Below, in pieces: positions 16,845-25,764 of a stretch of 40,962 nt of DNA. The stretch is from Sulfurovum sp. (lineage in GTDB: Bacteria; Campylobacterota; Campylobacteria; Campylobacterales; Sulfurovaceae): NCBI GenBank assembly GCA_027071315.1, contig JALSUP010000036.1, forward strand, positions 1-40,962, written 5' to 3'. Both the position numbers and the translations under genes were made by a program. How positions within the stretch are numbered: the first letter of the stretch is position 1; each line of letters opens with the position of its first letter. The notes beneath the pieces were generated by a model. It was not told the origin of the DNA, did not search any database, and saw nothing but the letters and a program-made list of their open reading frames with translations.

Positions 16845-17852
16845 GTGAAATCTTTACTTTGGTTATTTCTTAGTTTGTCATATTTTAGCTATGCGCAAAA
16901 GCCACAAATAAGTGCTGGTGACATGAATAAAAGTAGTGCTGTAGAGCAGAATGAAATTGCCCAACTTAAGCAACGCGTGAAAGCATTGGAAAAAGAGTTA
17001 GCTGAATATAAAACAGTCAAACCTTTAGCAGGTAAGCCTATTCTGCCAAAAATAAAAGTGCCTAAAAGTGCTTCTGTTAAAAAAGTAGCACGTGGTGTAG
17101 GCTTTTCTTTACACACAACCTCTCCTAAAACGCTTTCTGTCTATTATGAAGCTGACTTACAAACGGTAGAAGAGATGAGATATGCTTTACTGAGTCACGG
17201 TTTCATTGTCTTGGCGACAGATGAAATTCTCAAGGGTAAAACCGTCATATCTTTTACGTCAGAAGCACTCAAAAGTACCAACTCTTTTATGTCTGTGTTA
17301 CATCTTCTGGTCAATGAAGGAAAAGAGATTCGCGTTCAGAACCCCTCTTACTTTGCAGCAGCCTATCTGCAGGAAAAGTACCACTATGGTGACTTCAACA
17401 GTACACTTCAAGCCTTGGATGCTGCGCTTGGTGGTATGTATGAAGTCAAAGAAAACCTTAAACTGAATGACTTGGCAGAGTATCATTTTATGTTTGGCAT
17501 GCCCAATGTGGAAGATACGATATTGGTAGCAAAAGGAGATGACTTAAAAACAAAAGCCAAAGATAACAACCATTCTGAAACCATCTCTTACACACTTGAT
17601 TTACCCAGTGGTGCACTTTTGGTCGGTCACCGTTTGTCTGCACAAATATATGAAGAACTTTCTATTATTAAGGCAGAAAACAATGCACAGATTTTCCCTT
17701 ATCAGGTCATGATAGAGAATGAAAGAGCCTACATACTTGCCCCTAAATACTACCTTGCTCTCTCTCTTCCCCTATTGAGTATGACAGACTTCCTCAAAAT
17801 TGCTTCTGCTCCCGAAAAGATAGTCACAGAGATTAGTCAGAGTTATAAGTAA
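16845..17852 (+). CDS. Exported protein, short paralogue of the DUF302-like protein
   Basis: 335 residues from GTG at 16845. The upstream ATG at 16827 would add six residues (MKEGRE) but lacks a ribosome site, whereas GAAGG lies about 8 bases before the GTG and the protein then opens directly with a signal peptide (KSLLWLFLSLSYFSYA). A short coiled coil (EIAQLKQRVKALEKELAEY) and a Lys/Pro-rich linker precede one domain (about 85-335) homologous to the C-terminal domain of the 690-residue protein at 6471-8543 (shared patterns around YHFMFGMP, GALLVG and LAPKYYLALSLPLL). A putative -10, TAGAAT, lies at 16797-16802. Function unknown; likely periplasmic. Confidence 0.78.
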   Translation: MKSLLWLFLSLSYFSYAQKPQISAGDMNKSSAVEQNEIAQLKQRVKALEKELAEYKTVKPLAGKPILPKIKVPKSASVKKVARGVGFSLHTTSPKTLSVYYEADLQTVEEMRYALLSHGFIVLATDEILKGKTVISFTSEALKSTNSFMSVLHLLVNEGKEIRVQNPSYFAAAYLQEKYHYGDFNSTLQALDAALGGMYEVKENLKLNDLAEYHFMFGMPNVEDTILVAKGDDLKTKAKDNNHSETISYTLDLPSGALLVGHRLSAQIYEELSIIKAENNAQIFPYQVMIENERAYILAPKYYLALSLPLLSMTDFLKIASAPEKIVTEISQSYK

Positions 17853-18042
17853 TATTTGATATTTATAGTCAACTGTGAAGATATGTGACGTATTGGTACT
17901 ATATCTATGCATTTGTCCATAATAACTGTGTAATTTTGAAACAAATATTCAAGTTAACTTTTACATAATCTATACTTTTACGAAGCTATTTACATAAAAG
18001 TGCTAAACTCTTTTTACCAATAACTTAATTTAAGGAATTTAA

Positions 18043-20226
18043 ATGTCAAAATTACCAAAAATCATATGGTCTAAAATTGATGAAGCGCCAGCATTGGCTA
18101 CTTATTCACTACTACCAATTGTAAATGCATTCACACAGGCTGCAGGTGTTACAGTTGAAACTTCAGACATCTCACTTGCAGGTAGAGTACTTGCAGCAAT
18201 GGGTAAAGCAGAAGATCACCTTTCCGAACTTGGAAAAGTGGTTTTACAACCAGATGGGAACATTATTAAACTTCCAAATATTTCTGCTTCTGTCGGTCAG
18301 CTTAAAGAGTGTATCGCTGAACTTAATGCACAGGGCTATGACCTTCCTGAATTCCCTGAAAATCCTGCAAATGCAGATGAAGAAGCAATTAGAGCTAAAT
18401 ATAACACTTGTCTTGGTTCTGCGGTTAACCCGGTACTTAGAGAAGGTAACTCTGACAGACGTGCTGCAGCAGCGGTTAAGAAATATGCACAAAACCACCC
18501 ACACAGATTGAAAGCATTCCCTGAAAATGCTAAATCATATGTGGCACACATGGCTGGTGACGGAGACTTCTACGGTAATGAGAAATCTGTGACTATGGAT
18601 AAAGCACAAAAAGTAACGATTGCCCTTAACGGTAATGCACTTGCAACAATTGATGCACTTGACAAAGAGGTACTTGACGGTACGTATATGTCAGTTGCCA
18701 AGCTTAAGACTTTTATTGCTCAGACAATCGAAGATGCTAAGAAAAATGATGTTCTATGGTCTATCCACCTTAAAGCAACAATGATGAAGATCTCTGACCC
18801 TATTATGTTTGGTCACGCATTTACTGTTTTCTTCCAGGATGTATTTGACAAGTATGCTGATGTATTTGCAGAGCTTAATGTTAACCCTAACCAGGGTATG
18901 TCTGACTTAGAGAAGAAAATTGCCGGTCACGCTAAAGAAGCTGAAATTAAAGCAGCATTCCAGGCAGTTGTTGAGTCTGATAATCCAGAGATCGCTATGG
19001 TTGACTCTGATAAAGGAACAACGAACTTTAACGCTTCCAATGATGTGATCATTGATGCTTCAATGCCAGTTGTGGTACGTGAAGGTGGTAAGCAGTGGAA
19101 CCGTAACGGTGATGCAGTAGAGTGTGTTGCTGTTGTTCCTGACTCAACTTACGCAATGTTCCATGCTGAAATGGTTGCAGACTGTGTGAAAAATGGTCAG
19201 TACGATGTCACAACGATGGGTTCAATGGCTAACGTTGGTCTTATGGCACAAAAAGCAGAAGAGTACGGTTCTCATCCAACTACTTTTGAACTTGAAGAAG
19301 CTGGTAAAGTAACGGTAACGGCTGAAGATGGTACAGAGCTTATGAGTTTTGACTGTGAAAAAGGTGATATCTGGAGAATGTCAAGAGCGAAAGATATCCC
19401 GATCAAAGACTGGATCAGATTGGCAGTTGAAAGAGGACAGATTGAAAAAGTACCTGTTATCTTCTGGCTGGATGAAAACAGAGCACACGATGCTGAGATG
19501 ATTAAAAAAGCGAAAACATATTTGGCTGACCTTGACACAACTGGGTTGGATATCCAATTTATGGATGTGACTGCTGCAACTAGATTTACCAATGCCAGAG
19601 TAAGAGAAGGAAAGAATACAATCGCTGTTACAGGAAACGTTCTACGTGACCACTTGACAGATATGTACCCGATCTTGGAGCTTGGAACATCTGCTAAGAT
19701 GCTTTCTATCGTTCCATTGTTGGCTGGTGGTGGTCTTTATGAGACAGGTGCCGGTGGATCAGCACCTAAGCACGTAGACCAGTTCTTGGCTGAGGGTCAC
19801 CTTCGTTGGGATTCACTGGGTGAGTTCCTGGCATTGGCTGAGTCTCTTAGATTTATTGGGAGAAAGCACAATGATGCAAAACTTGCAGCATTGACAGCGG
19901 CACTTGACAAGGCGAACGAAGGTTACCTTGACAACAATAAAGCACCATCAAGAAAGTGTTGTGAGCCAGATAACAAAGCGTCTCACTTCTTTGTTGCACA
20001 GTACTGGGCAGATGCACTTGCAAACGGTGATGATGCCGAGTTGGCTGCAAAATTTGCACCGGTAGCGGCGGCACTGAAAGAGAACGAAGAGAAGATCATC
20101 TCCGAGTTGCTTGCAGCTGAAGGAAAGCCACAGGATATCGGTGGTTACTTCCATCCGGATGATGCGAAAGCGGAAGCAGCAATGAGACCATCTGCTACAC
20201 TTAACAGCATTATTGATGCTATCTAA
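18043..20226 (+). CDS. icd: Isocitrate dehydrogenase, monomeric NADP type
   Basis: 727 residues, typical of the monomeric 80-kDa isocitrate dehydrogenase and far longer than the dimeric type. Family stretches include LREGNSDRRAA, DKGTTNFNASNDVIIDASMP, DENRAHDAEMI and ETGAGGSAPKHVDQF. In the reductive TCA cycle it carboxylates 2-oxoglutarate with NADPH to give isocitrate; in the oxidative direction it makes NADPH. It is the first gene of the central carbon block, with AAGGAATTT before the ATG. A 190-bp leader contains TATACT at about 17971-17976. Confidence 0.97.
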   Translation: MSKLPKIIWSKIDEAPALATYSLLPIVNAFTQAAGVTVETSDISLAGRVLAAMGKAEDHLSELGKVVLQPDGNIIKLPNISASVGQLKECIAELNAQGYDLPEFPENPANADEEAIRAKYNTCLGSAVNPVLREGNSDRRAAAAVKKYAQNHPHRLKAFPENAKSYVAHMAGDGDFYGNEKSVTMDKAQKVTIALNGNALATIDALDKEVLDGTYMSVAKLKTFIAQTIEDAKKNDVLWSIHLKATMMKISDPIMFGHAFTVFFQDVFDKYADVFAELNVNPNQGMSDLEKKIAGHAKEAEIKAAFQAVVESDNPEIAMVDSDKGTTNFNASNDVIIDASMPVVVREGGKQWNRNGDAVECVAVVPDSTYAMFHAEMVADCVKNGQYDVTTMGSMANVGLMAQKAEEYGSHPTTFELEEAGKVTVTAEDGTELMSFDCEKGDIWRMSRAKDIPIKDWIRLAVERGQIEKVPVIFWLDENRAHDAEMIKKAKTYLADLDTTGLDIQFMDVTAATRFTNARVREGKNTIAVTGNVLRDHLTDMYPILELGTSAKMLSIVPLLAGGGLYETGAGGSAPKHVDQFLAEGHLRWDSLGEFLALAESLRFIGRKHNDAKLAALTAALDKANEGYLDNNKAPSRKCCEPDNKASHFFVAQYWADALANGDDAELAAKFAPVAAALKENEEKIISELLAAEGKPQDIGGYFHPDDAKAEAAMRPSATLNSIIDAI

Positions 20227-20338
20227 GTAGAACTCTTCTACTTCTAACTGCTTTTGCTGTAATATACGCGAAGCAGTTACGCTAACTTGGCACTTCGCCA
20301 GGTTTAGCAACAACTCCTTACAGAATTTTCTTCTGTAA
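20227..20338 (+). terminator. Series of hairpins after icd
   Basis: Four stem-loops follow the icd stop: GTAGAA/TTCTAC (20227-20241), AACTGCTT/AAGCAGTT (20246-20278), an imperfect GCTAACTTGG/CCAGGTTTAGC (20281-20307) and TTACAGAA/TTCTGTAA with loop TTTTC (20318-20338). The last is followed by a T-rich stretch. Together they probably end icd transcription and stabilise its 3' end. Confidence 0.55.
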
Positions 20339-20426
20339 TTTCACTTCTTTGTATCTAGTGTAAAAAGATGCACATAAAACGGTTTTGCCTCATTTGCCGC
20401 AAGACATAATTGATAATGCAAGTTTC

Positions 20427-20432
20427 TATACT
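20427..20432 (+). promoter_or_regulatory. Probable -10 element of mdh
   Basis: TATACT lies 62 bases upstream of the mdh start and beyond the icd hairpins, suggesting that mdh and the fumarase genes have a promoter separate from icd. A nine-codon upstream ORF lies between this element and mdh. Confidence 0.45.
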
Positions 20433-20494
20433 ATGGGTAATGATTTATGTTTTGCAACGAGGTGTTTTATGATTCTCACAAAAAAAGGATTTAA

Positions 20495-21445
20495 ATGAGT
20501 AAAGGTAAAAAAGTATCCATTATTGGTGCTGGTAATGTTGGGGCAACTGTAGCCTATGCATTGGCTATGAAGGGTGTCTGTCACGAGATTGTACTCAGAG
20601 ACAGAAATACAGAGATCGCCAAGGGTAAAGCACTTGACATGTCACAGGCAGCCAATGCGGCCAGAATGCACACGATCGTATCGGTTGCGGAAGAGGCTGC
20701 AGATATGGCAGGTTCAGATGTGGTCGTCATTACTGCAGGGTCTCCAAGACTTCCGGGTATGAGTAGAGATGATCTTCTAATGATCAATGCAGAGATCACA
20801 AGAGAAGTGGTACAGGATGTGAAAGAGCATGCACCGGATGCCATTATCATTATGGTTTCCAACCCGCTTGATGTCATGACCTATGTTGCACTAAAAGCTT
20901 CCGGTTTCCCGAAAGAGAGAGTACTTGGTATGGCCGGTATTCTGGATTCTGCAAGAATGGCACACTTCATTCATGAGAAGATCGGCTATGGAGCAGGACA
21001 GATCCGTGCATCCGTTATGGGTGGTCACGGTGATGATATGGTACCCCTTCCAAAGTTCTCAACTGTTGCGGGTGTCCCGTTGACAGATGTACTTGACGAA
21101 GAAGATATTTTGGAAGTGGTTGAGCGTACCAAGCATGGCGGTGCAGAAATTGTAGGTTACCTGAAAACAGGTTCTGCCTATTATGCACCGGCAAAGTCAA
21201 CAGCCATTATGGTTGAAGCAATTTTGAAAGATACAAAGCAGATCCACCCTTGTGCAGTCTACCTTGACGGACACTACGGACATTCAGATGTTGTTTCGGG
21301 AGTCCCTGTTGCACTGGGTGCAGGAGGCGTTGAGAAGCTTTTTGAAATGACACTGTCAGAAGGTCAAAAGAAGAAGTTTGCAAGATCGGTTGATTCTGTA
21401 AAAGGGATGATCGCAGTACTTAAAGAGAAAAACTTTTTTGATTAA
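20495..21445 (+). CDS. mdh: Malate dehydrogenase (LDH-like type)
   Basis: 316 residues. The Rossmann motif GAGNVGATVAYALA is at about 11-24, with an acidic residue (LRDRN) at the end of beta-2 favouring NAD. The substrate loop SPRLPGMSRDD carries the arginine that selects malate/oxaloacetate over lactate/pyruvate. The catalytic Asp is in ILDSARMA and the catalytic His in GGHGDDMVPL. In the reductive cycle it reduces oxaloacetate to malate. AAAAAAGGA precedes the ATG. The class I fumarase alpha gene follows after 9 bases, making an mdh-fumarase operon. Confidence 0.96.
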   Translation: MSKGKKVSIIGAGNVGATVAYALAMKGVCHEIVLRDRNTEIAKGKALDMSQAANAARMHTIVSVAEEAADMAGSDVVVITAGSPRLPGMSRDDLLMINAEITREVVQDVKEHAPDAIIIMVSNPLDVMTYVALKASGFPKERVLGMAGILDSARMAHFIHEKIGYGAGQIRASVMGGHGDDMVPLPKFSTVAGVPLTDVLDEEDILEVVERTKHGGAEIVGYLKTGSAYYAPAKSTAIMVEAILKDTKQIHPCAVYLDGHYGHSDVVSGVPVALGAGGVEKLFEMTLSEGQKKKFARSVDSVKGMIAVLKEKNFFD

Positions 21446-21454
21446 GGAAGTAAA

Positions 21455-22306
21455 ATGAGAGAAATAGAATTTGACGTCGTCGTCAAAGCGGTAAGAGACA
21501 TGATCGTACATTGCGGAACTGACCTTCCTCAAGATACCTATGATGCGCTTGAGGAAGCGATGGAGAATGAAAAATCTCCGGTAAGTAAAGAGGTGATCCG
21601 TCAAATTCTTGAAAATGCGAACATTGCAAAAGATGAGAAAAGACCGCTCTGTCAAGACACCGGCCTGGCAGTTTTCTTTGTCAATGTGGGAGAAGAAGTA
21701 CGTATTAAGGGAGGTCTTCTCAGAGATGCCATTAATAAAGGAACAGAGCAGGGCTACACAGATGCCTATTTGAGAGCATCGACCTGTGAACCTTTTTCAA
21801 GACTGAATCTGAAAGATACAGTAGGGTATAACCTTCCGGCGATCATTCACTTTGATATTGTCGCGGGTGACAAGATCGACATCGAGTATGCAGCTAAAGG
21901 CGGCGGTTCTGAAAATGTTTCCCGTGCAAGAGTATTTCCTCCTGCAGCAGGAAAAGAGGGGATCATCAACTATGTCAAAGAGGTGATCTCCGATGCGGGC
22001 GGTAACCCCTGTCCTCCGATCACTATCGGTGTCGGGATCGGCGGTACTTTTGAAAAAGCCTGTATCTCTTCCAAACATGCACTCTTCAGAGATCTTGGAT
22101 CAGTGAATGAAGATCCTGAAATGGATGAGATGGAGAAAGATATCCTCACAGAAGTGAACAAGCTTGGTATCGGTGCTATGGGTATGGGCGGAACAGAGAC
22201 AGCTTTGGCTGTGCACATTGAGTCCAACCCCTGTCACATCGCTTCATTGCCTGTGTCAGTGAACGTGCAGTGTCACTCTTCAAGACACACGCACATTACA
22301 ATATAA
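21455..22306 (+). CDS. Fumarate hydratase class I, alpha subunit (Fe-S)
   Basis: 283 residues, the two-subunit form of the oxygen-sensitive [4Fe-4S] fumarase. The three expected cluster cysteines are present: C66 in LCQDTGLAVF, C111 in STCEPFSRLN and C203 in KACISSKHAL. PCPPITIGVGIGG is a further family signature. With the beta subunit it interconverts malate and fumarate. It sits between mdh and the beta-subunit gene with gaps of 9 and 10 bases, so the three are cotranscribed. The L(+)-tartrate dehydratase family is close in sequence, but the mdh context favours fumarase. Confidence 0.93.
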   Translation: MREIEFDVVVKAVRDMIVHCGTDLPQDTYDALEEAMENEKSPVSKEVIRQILENANIAKDEKRPLCQDTGLAVFFVNVGEEVRIKGGLLRDAINKGTEQGYTDAYLRASTCEPFSRLNLKDTVGYNLPAIIHFDIVAGDKIDIEYAAKGGGSENVSRARVFPPAAGKEGIINYVKEVISDAGGNPCPPITIGVGIGGTFEKACISSKHALFRDLGSVNEDPEMDEMEKDILTEVNKLGIGAMGMGGTETALAVHIESNPCHIASLPVSVNVQCHSSRHTHITI

Positions 22307-22316
22307 GGGAGCAAAA

Positions 22317-22874
22317 ATGGCAGAATATACATTAACCACTCCATTGACATCTGAAGATACGAAAATGCTTGAGGCAGGTGATACGGTTCTTTTGAACGGT
22401 ACGATCTATACAGCCAGAGATGCAGCACATAAAAGACTGGTGGATCTCATAGAAAAAGGGGAAGAACTTCCTTTTGATCTTGAAGGTTCCATCATCTATT
22501 TTGTCGGTCCGACACCACCGAAACCGGGTGATCCGATAGGTTCAGCAGGTCCGACAACTTCCTATAGAATGGATTCATACTCTCCAACGATGTTGAAGCA
22601 CGGTTCAAAAGGAATGATCGGTAAAGGTAAAAGAGACCAGGCGGTCAAAGATGCCTGTGTTGCTTATGATGGTATTTACTTCGGTGCCACCGGCGGAGCG
22701 GGTGCACTGCTGGGTAAAAAAATCACTTCGGCAGAAGTCATCGCCTACCCGGAGTTAGGTCCTGAAGCCGTACGTAAGATCACTGTAAAAGATTTCCCTG
22801 TAACGGTCATTAATGACACACACGGAAATGACCTCTACCAGCAGGGTAGAGAACAGTACGAAATCAAGGACTAA
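22317..22874 (+). CDS. Fumarate hydratase class I, beta subunit
   Basis: 185 residues matching the C-terminal domain of class I fumarases, here a separate gene. Characteristic stretches are LLNGTIYTARDAAHKR, YFVGPTPPKPGDPIGSAGPT, KHGSKGMIGKGKR and FGATGGAGALLGKK. It completes the active site of the alpha subunit. GGGAGC precedes the ATG. The gene is followed by a large palindromic repeat that separates it from fumC. Confidence 0.94.
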   Translation: MAEYTLTTPLTSEDTKMLEAGDTVLLNGTIYTARDAAHKRLVDLIEKGEELPFDLEGSIIYFVGPTPPKPGDPIGSAGPTTSYRMDSYSPTMLKHGSKGMIGKGKRDQAVKDACVAYDGIYFGATGGAGALLGKKITSAEVIAYPELGPEAVRKITVKDFPVTVINDTHGNDLYQQGREQYEIKD

Positions 22875-22886
22875 AGTCCAATATTC

Positions 22887-22960
22887 CGCGTAGGGTGGAT
22901 TTACCCACCATTACTTGTAATTCATATACATTTTGACGGTGGATAAATCCACCCTACGCG
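22887..22960. repeat. Imperfect 23-bp inverted repeat element (possible dispersed palindrome)
   Basis: Left arm 22887-22909 (CGCGTAGGGTGGATTTACC and on) and right arm 22938-22960 are complementary over 23 bases with one mismatch, separated by a 28-base AT-rich loop. GTAGGGTGGAT...ATCCACCCTAC termini resemble dispersed palindromic elements found in many bacterial genomes. It lies between the class I fumarase genes and fumC and could also terminate transcription. Confidence 0.75.
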
Positions 22961-23053
22961 TATCATCCCGAAAAAAACTCCCCCAAAAAATACTACAATC
23001 CGTTAATCAAACAAGTGTATCATTAAAGTATCAAAGCTTTTAAAGGATCAGGT

Positions 23054-24451
23054 ATGGAATTTAGAATTGAAAAAGACACGATGGGTGAAGTTCAAGTCCC
23101 TTCAGACAAATACTGGGGTGCCCAGACACAGCGTTCTCTGCAAAATTTTGAGATCGGTGATGAGAAGATGCCGTTGGAAATAGTATATGGTTTTGCCCAT
23201 TTGAAAAAAGCCTGTGCCCTGGTCAACAATGAACTTGAGCGGCTGGATGAGGATAAGACACTTGCCATTGCCAAAGCGGCTGAAAGTGTCATTCACAGTG
23301 AACTTGACGACAACTTTCCTTTAGTGGTCTGGCAGACCGGTTCAGGAACCCAGTCCAATATGAATATAAATGAAGTCCTTGCCAATAAAGCCACAGAGCT
23401 TTTAGGTGCGGACTTCAGAGAAGAAAAGCTGGTACATCCCAATGATGATGTCAACAAAGGACAAAGCTCTAACGATACCTACCCCACAGCCATGCGTATT
23501 GCAGAAGTGGTAGCGGTGACTGACAGGCTTATTCCCGCTCTTGAAAAACTCAAGATCACATTTCAGGAAAAAGTAAAAGCGTTTGAAAAGATCGTCAAGA
23601 TCGGACGAACCCATTTACAGGATGCAACGCCTTTGACACTGGGACAGGAGATGAGCGGCTATGTTGCCATGCTGGAGACCAATGAGAAGCAGATCAATGA
23701 TGCCCTGGTCTATTGTCGTGAACTTGCCATTGGCGGTACGGCTGTAGGAACAGGACTTAACTCGCATCCTGAGTTCTCCCAGAGAGTGGCAACACAACTC
23801 AATCGATTTATGTCTAAAAATTATGCCTTTGTTTCCCAACCCAATAAATTTCATGCCTTGACAGGACATGATGCGGAAGTGGTGCTCTCCGGTGCACTCA
23901 AAGCTTTGGCAGCGAACTTGATGAAGATCGCCAACGACATTCGCTGGCTGGCATCCGGTCCGCGCTGTGGTTTGGGTGAGTTGGAAATTCCGGCGAATGA
24001 ACCGGGTTCTTCCATTATGCCGGGCAAAGTGAACCCTACACAGGCAGAAGCACTCACCATGGTAGCCGTACAGGTAATGGGTAATGATGTAACAGTTGGC
24101 ATTGCGGCTTCTCAGGGTAATTTTGAACTGAATGTCTTTAAGCCGGTCATTGCCTATAATATCCTGCAGTCTATTACTCTTCTGAGTGATGCAATGAGAA
24201 GTTTTGATACAAACTGTGCCGTTGGTATTGAACCTGTCAGAGAGAAAATAGAGACTTTTTTAAATGATTCATTGATGCTGGTCACGGCATTAAATCCCTA
24301 CATAGGCTATGAAAATGCAGCCAAGATCGCTAAAACAGCGCATATAAACGGTACGACACTCAAAGAAGAAGCTGTGGCACTGGGTATTTTGACTGCCGAA
24401 GAATTTGATGCCTATGTGAAACCTGAAGAGATGGTCTCCTCAAAGGCGTGA
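23054..24451 (+). CDS. fumC: Fumarate hydratase class II
   Basis: 465 residues, the usual FumC length. It carries the superfamily signature [13 protein letters not shown], the active-site region [10 protein letters not shown], and [16 protein letters not shown] with the catalytic His. It is an iron-independent, oxygen-tolerant enzyme that interconverts malate and fumarate, so it duplicates the class I enzyme encoded just upstream. Aspartase is the main alternative in this superfamily, but the opening [18 protein letters not shown] fits FumC. AAAGGATCAGGT precedes the ATG. Confidence 0.95.
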   Translation: MEFRIEKDTMGEVQVPSDKYWGAQTQRSLQNFEIGDEKMPLEIVYGFAHLKKACALVNNELERLDEDKTLAIAKAAESVIHSELDDNFPLVVWQTGSGTQSNMNINEVLANKATELLGADFREEKLVHPNDDVNKGQSSNDTYPTAMRIAEVVAVTDRLIPALEKLKITFQEKVKAFEKIVKIGRTHLQDATPLTLGQEMSGYVAMLETNEKQINDALVYCRELAIGGTAVGTGLNSHPEFSQRVATQLNRFMSKNYAFVSQPNKFHALTGHDAEVVLSGALKALAANLMKIANDIRWLASGPRCGLGELEIPANEPGSSIMPGKVNPTQAEALTMVAVQVMGNDVTVGIAASQGNFELNVFKPVIAYNILQSITLLSDAMRSFDTNCAVGIEPVREKIETFLNDSLMLVTALNPYIGYENAAKIAKTAHINGTTLKEEAVALGILTAEEFDAYVKPEEMVSSKA

Positions 24452-24510
24452 TCTTTGGCTTTTCTCTCTCTAACTGTGTAGAAATTTAACACTTTATTAA
24501 AATCAGTCAT

Positions 24511-24539
24511 GATAATAATTGAATTAACCAATTATTATC
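24511..24539. promoter_or_regulatory. Perfect 11-bp dyad upstream of sucC (candidate operator)
   Basis: GATAATAATTG (24511-24521) and CAATTATTATC (24529-24539) are perfect inverted repeats around a 7-base centre. The right arm overlaps where the -35 of the TATAAT at 24551-24556 would lie, so a protein bound here could control sucCD. The GATAAT/ATTATC ends are reminiscent of Fur boxes, but the spacing is not the standard 19-bp box. Confidence 0.5.
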
Positions 24540-24550
24540 GTGCAAAAACG

Positions 24551-24556
24551 TATAAT
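24551..24556 (+). promoter_or_regulatory. Probable -10 element of sucCD
   Basis: A perfect TATAAT lies 32 bases before the GTG start of sucC, just downstream of the 11-bp dyad. Confidence 0.6.
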
Positions 24557-24588
24557 AAAGGAACTTATTGTAAAAAAAAGGAGACTTT

Positions 24589-25761
24589 GTGAATATACAT
24601 GAATATCAGGCAAAACAGATTTTCAAAAAGTATGATATACCGACACCGAAAGGTATTATGGTTGAAAGTGTGAAAGATGCGGTGATCGCTGCGCAAGAGC
24701 TTGGAGGCCCTATCTGGGTTGTTAAAGCACAGATCCACGCAGGTGGACGTGGTCTTGGTGGTGGTGTTAAGCTCGCTAAGACGATTGATGAAGTAGAAGA
24801 ACTTGCTAACGAGATTTTGGGTATGACTTTGGTGACACATCAGACAGGTCCTGAAGGTAAATTGGTTCAGAAGCTTTATATTGAAGATGGTGCAGACATT
24901 CAGTCTGAGTATTACCTCTCTGTTGTACTTGACAGAAAGCTTGAAATGCCAATTATCATGGCATCTACTGAGGGTGGTATGAACATTGAAGATGTGGCTG
25001 AAAACTCTCCGGAGAAAATTGTGATTGTTCCTGTTGACCCAAGCATTGGTTTTCAAGCTTTCCACGGACGTGAGCTGGCATTCGGTCTTGGTCTGACAGA
25101 CAAAGATGAGCAGAGAAATATGATTTCATTTGCTTCCAAGCTGGTAAAGCTTTACATGGATAACGATGCTGAAATGATCGAGATCAACCCGCTTGTGAAG
25201 ACAGGTAAGGGTGAATTCATTGCACTTGACGGTAAAATGGGCTTCGATAACTCTGCACTTGGCAGACACCCTGAGATCGCTGCAATGCGTGACCTTACAG
25301 AAGAAGATCCAGATGAAGTTGAAGCAGCGAAGTATGGCCTTTCATATGTCGCACTTGACGGTGAGATCGGTTGTATGGTAAACGGAGCAGGTCTTGCGAT
25401 GGGTACGATGGACACCATTAACCACATGGGTGGTACACCGGCTAACTTCCTGGACGTTGGTGGTTCGGCAAATGCTGAAACGGTTGCAAAAGGATTTGAA
25501 ATTATTCTTAAAAATCCGAATGTCAAAGCGATCTTTGTTAACATCTTTGGTGGTATCGTTCGTTGTGACCGTATTGCGAATGGTATTATTGAAGCCACTA
25601 AAATCACAGACGTTAACGTACCTGTGATTGTTCGTCTTGATGGTACAAATGCTCCAGAAGCAGCAGAAATTCTTAAAAATGCAAACATTGCCAACCTCAT
25701 TGTTGGTGATGATCTAGGTGACGGTGCAGCAAAAGCTGTAGCGGCAGCGAAAGGAAACTAA
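24589..25761 (+). CDS. sucC: Succinyl-CoA ligase (ADP-forming), beta subunit
   Basis: 390 residues starting at GTG, with AAAAGGAG upstream; no ATG fits the conserved MNIHEYQAKQIF opening. The ATP-grasp domain contains VVKAQIHAGGRGLGGGVKL and EMIEINPLV, and the C-terminal domain contains NFLDVGGSAN and IFVNIFGGIVRCD. With SucD it forms succinyl-CoA from succinate in the reductive TCA direction. sucD begins 3 bases after its stop codon. Confidence 0.97.
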   Translation: MNIHEYQAKQIFKKYDIPTPKGIMVESVKDAVIAAQELGGPIWVVKAQIHAGGRGLGGGVKLAKTIDEVEELANEILGMTLVTHQTGPEGKLVQKLYIEDGADIQSEYYLSVVLDRKLEMPIIMASTEGGMNIEDVAENSPEKIVIVPVDPSIGFQAFHGRELAFGLGLTDKDEQRNMISFASKLVKLYMDNDAEMIEINPLVKTGKGEFIALDGKMGFDNSALGRHPEIAAMRDLTEEDPDEVEAAKYGLSYVALDGEIGCMVNGAGLAMGTMDTINHMGGTPANFLDVGGSANAETVAKGFEIILKNPNVKAIFVNIFGGIVRCDRIANGIIEATKITDVNVPVIVRLDGTNAPEAAEILKNANIANLIVGDDLGDGAAKAVAAAKGN

Positions 25762-25764
25762 TTT

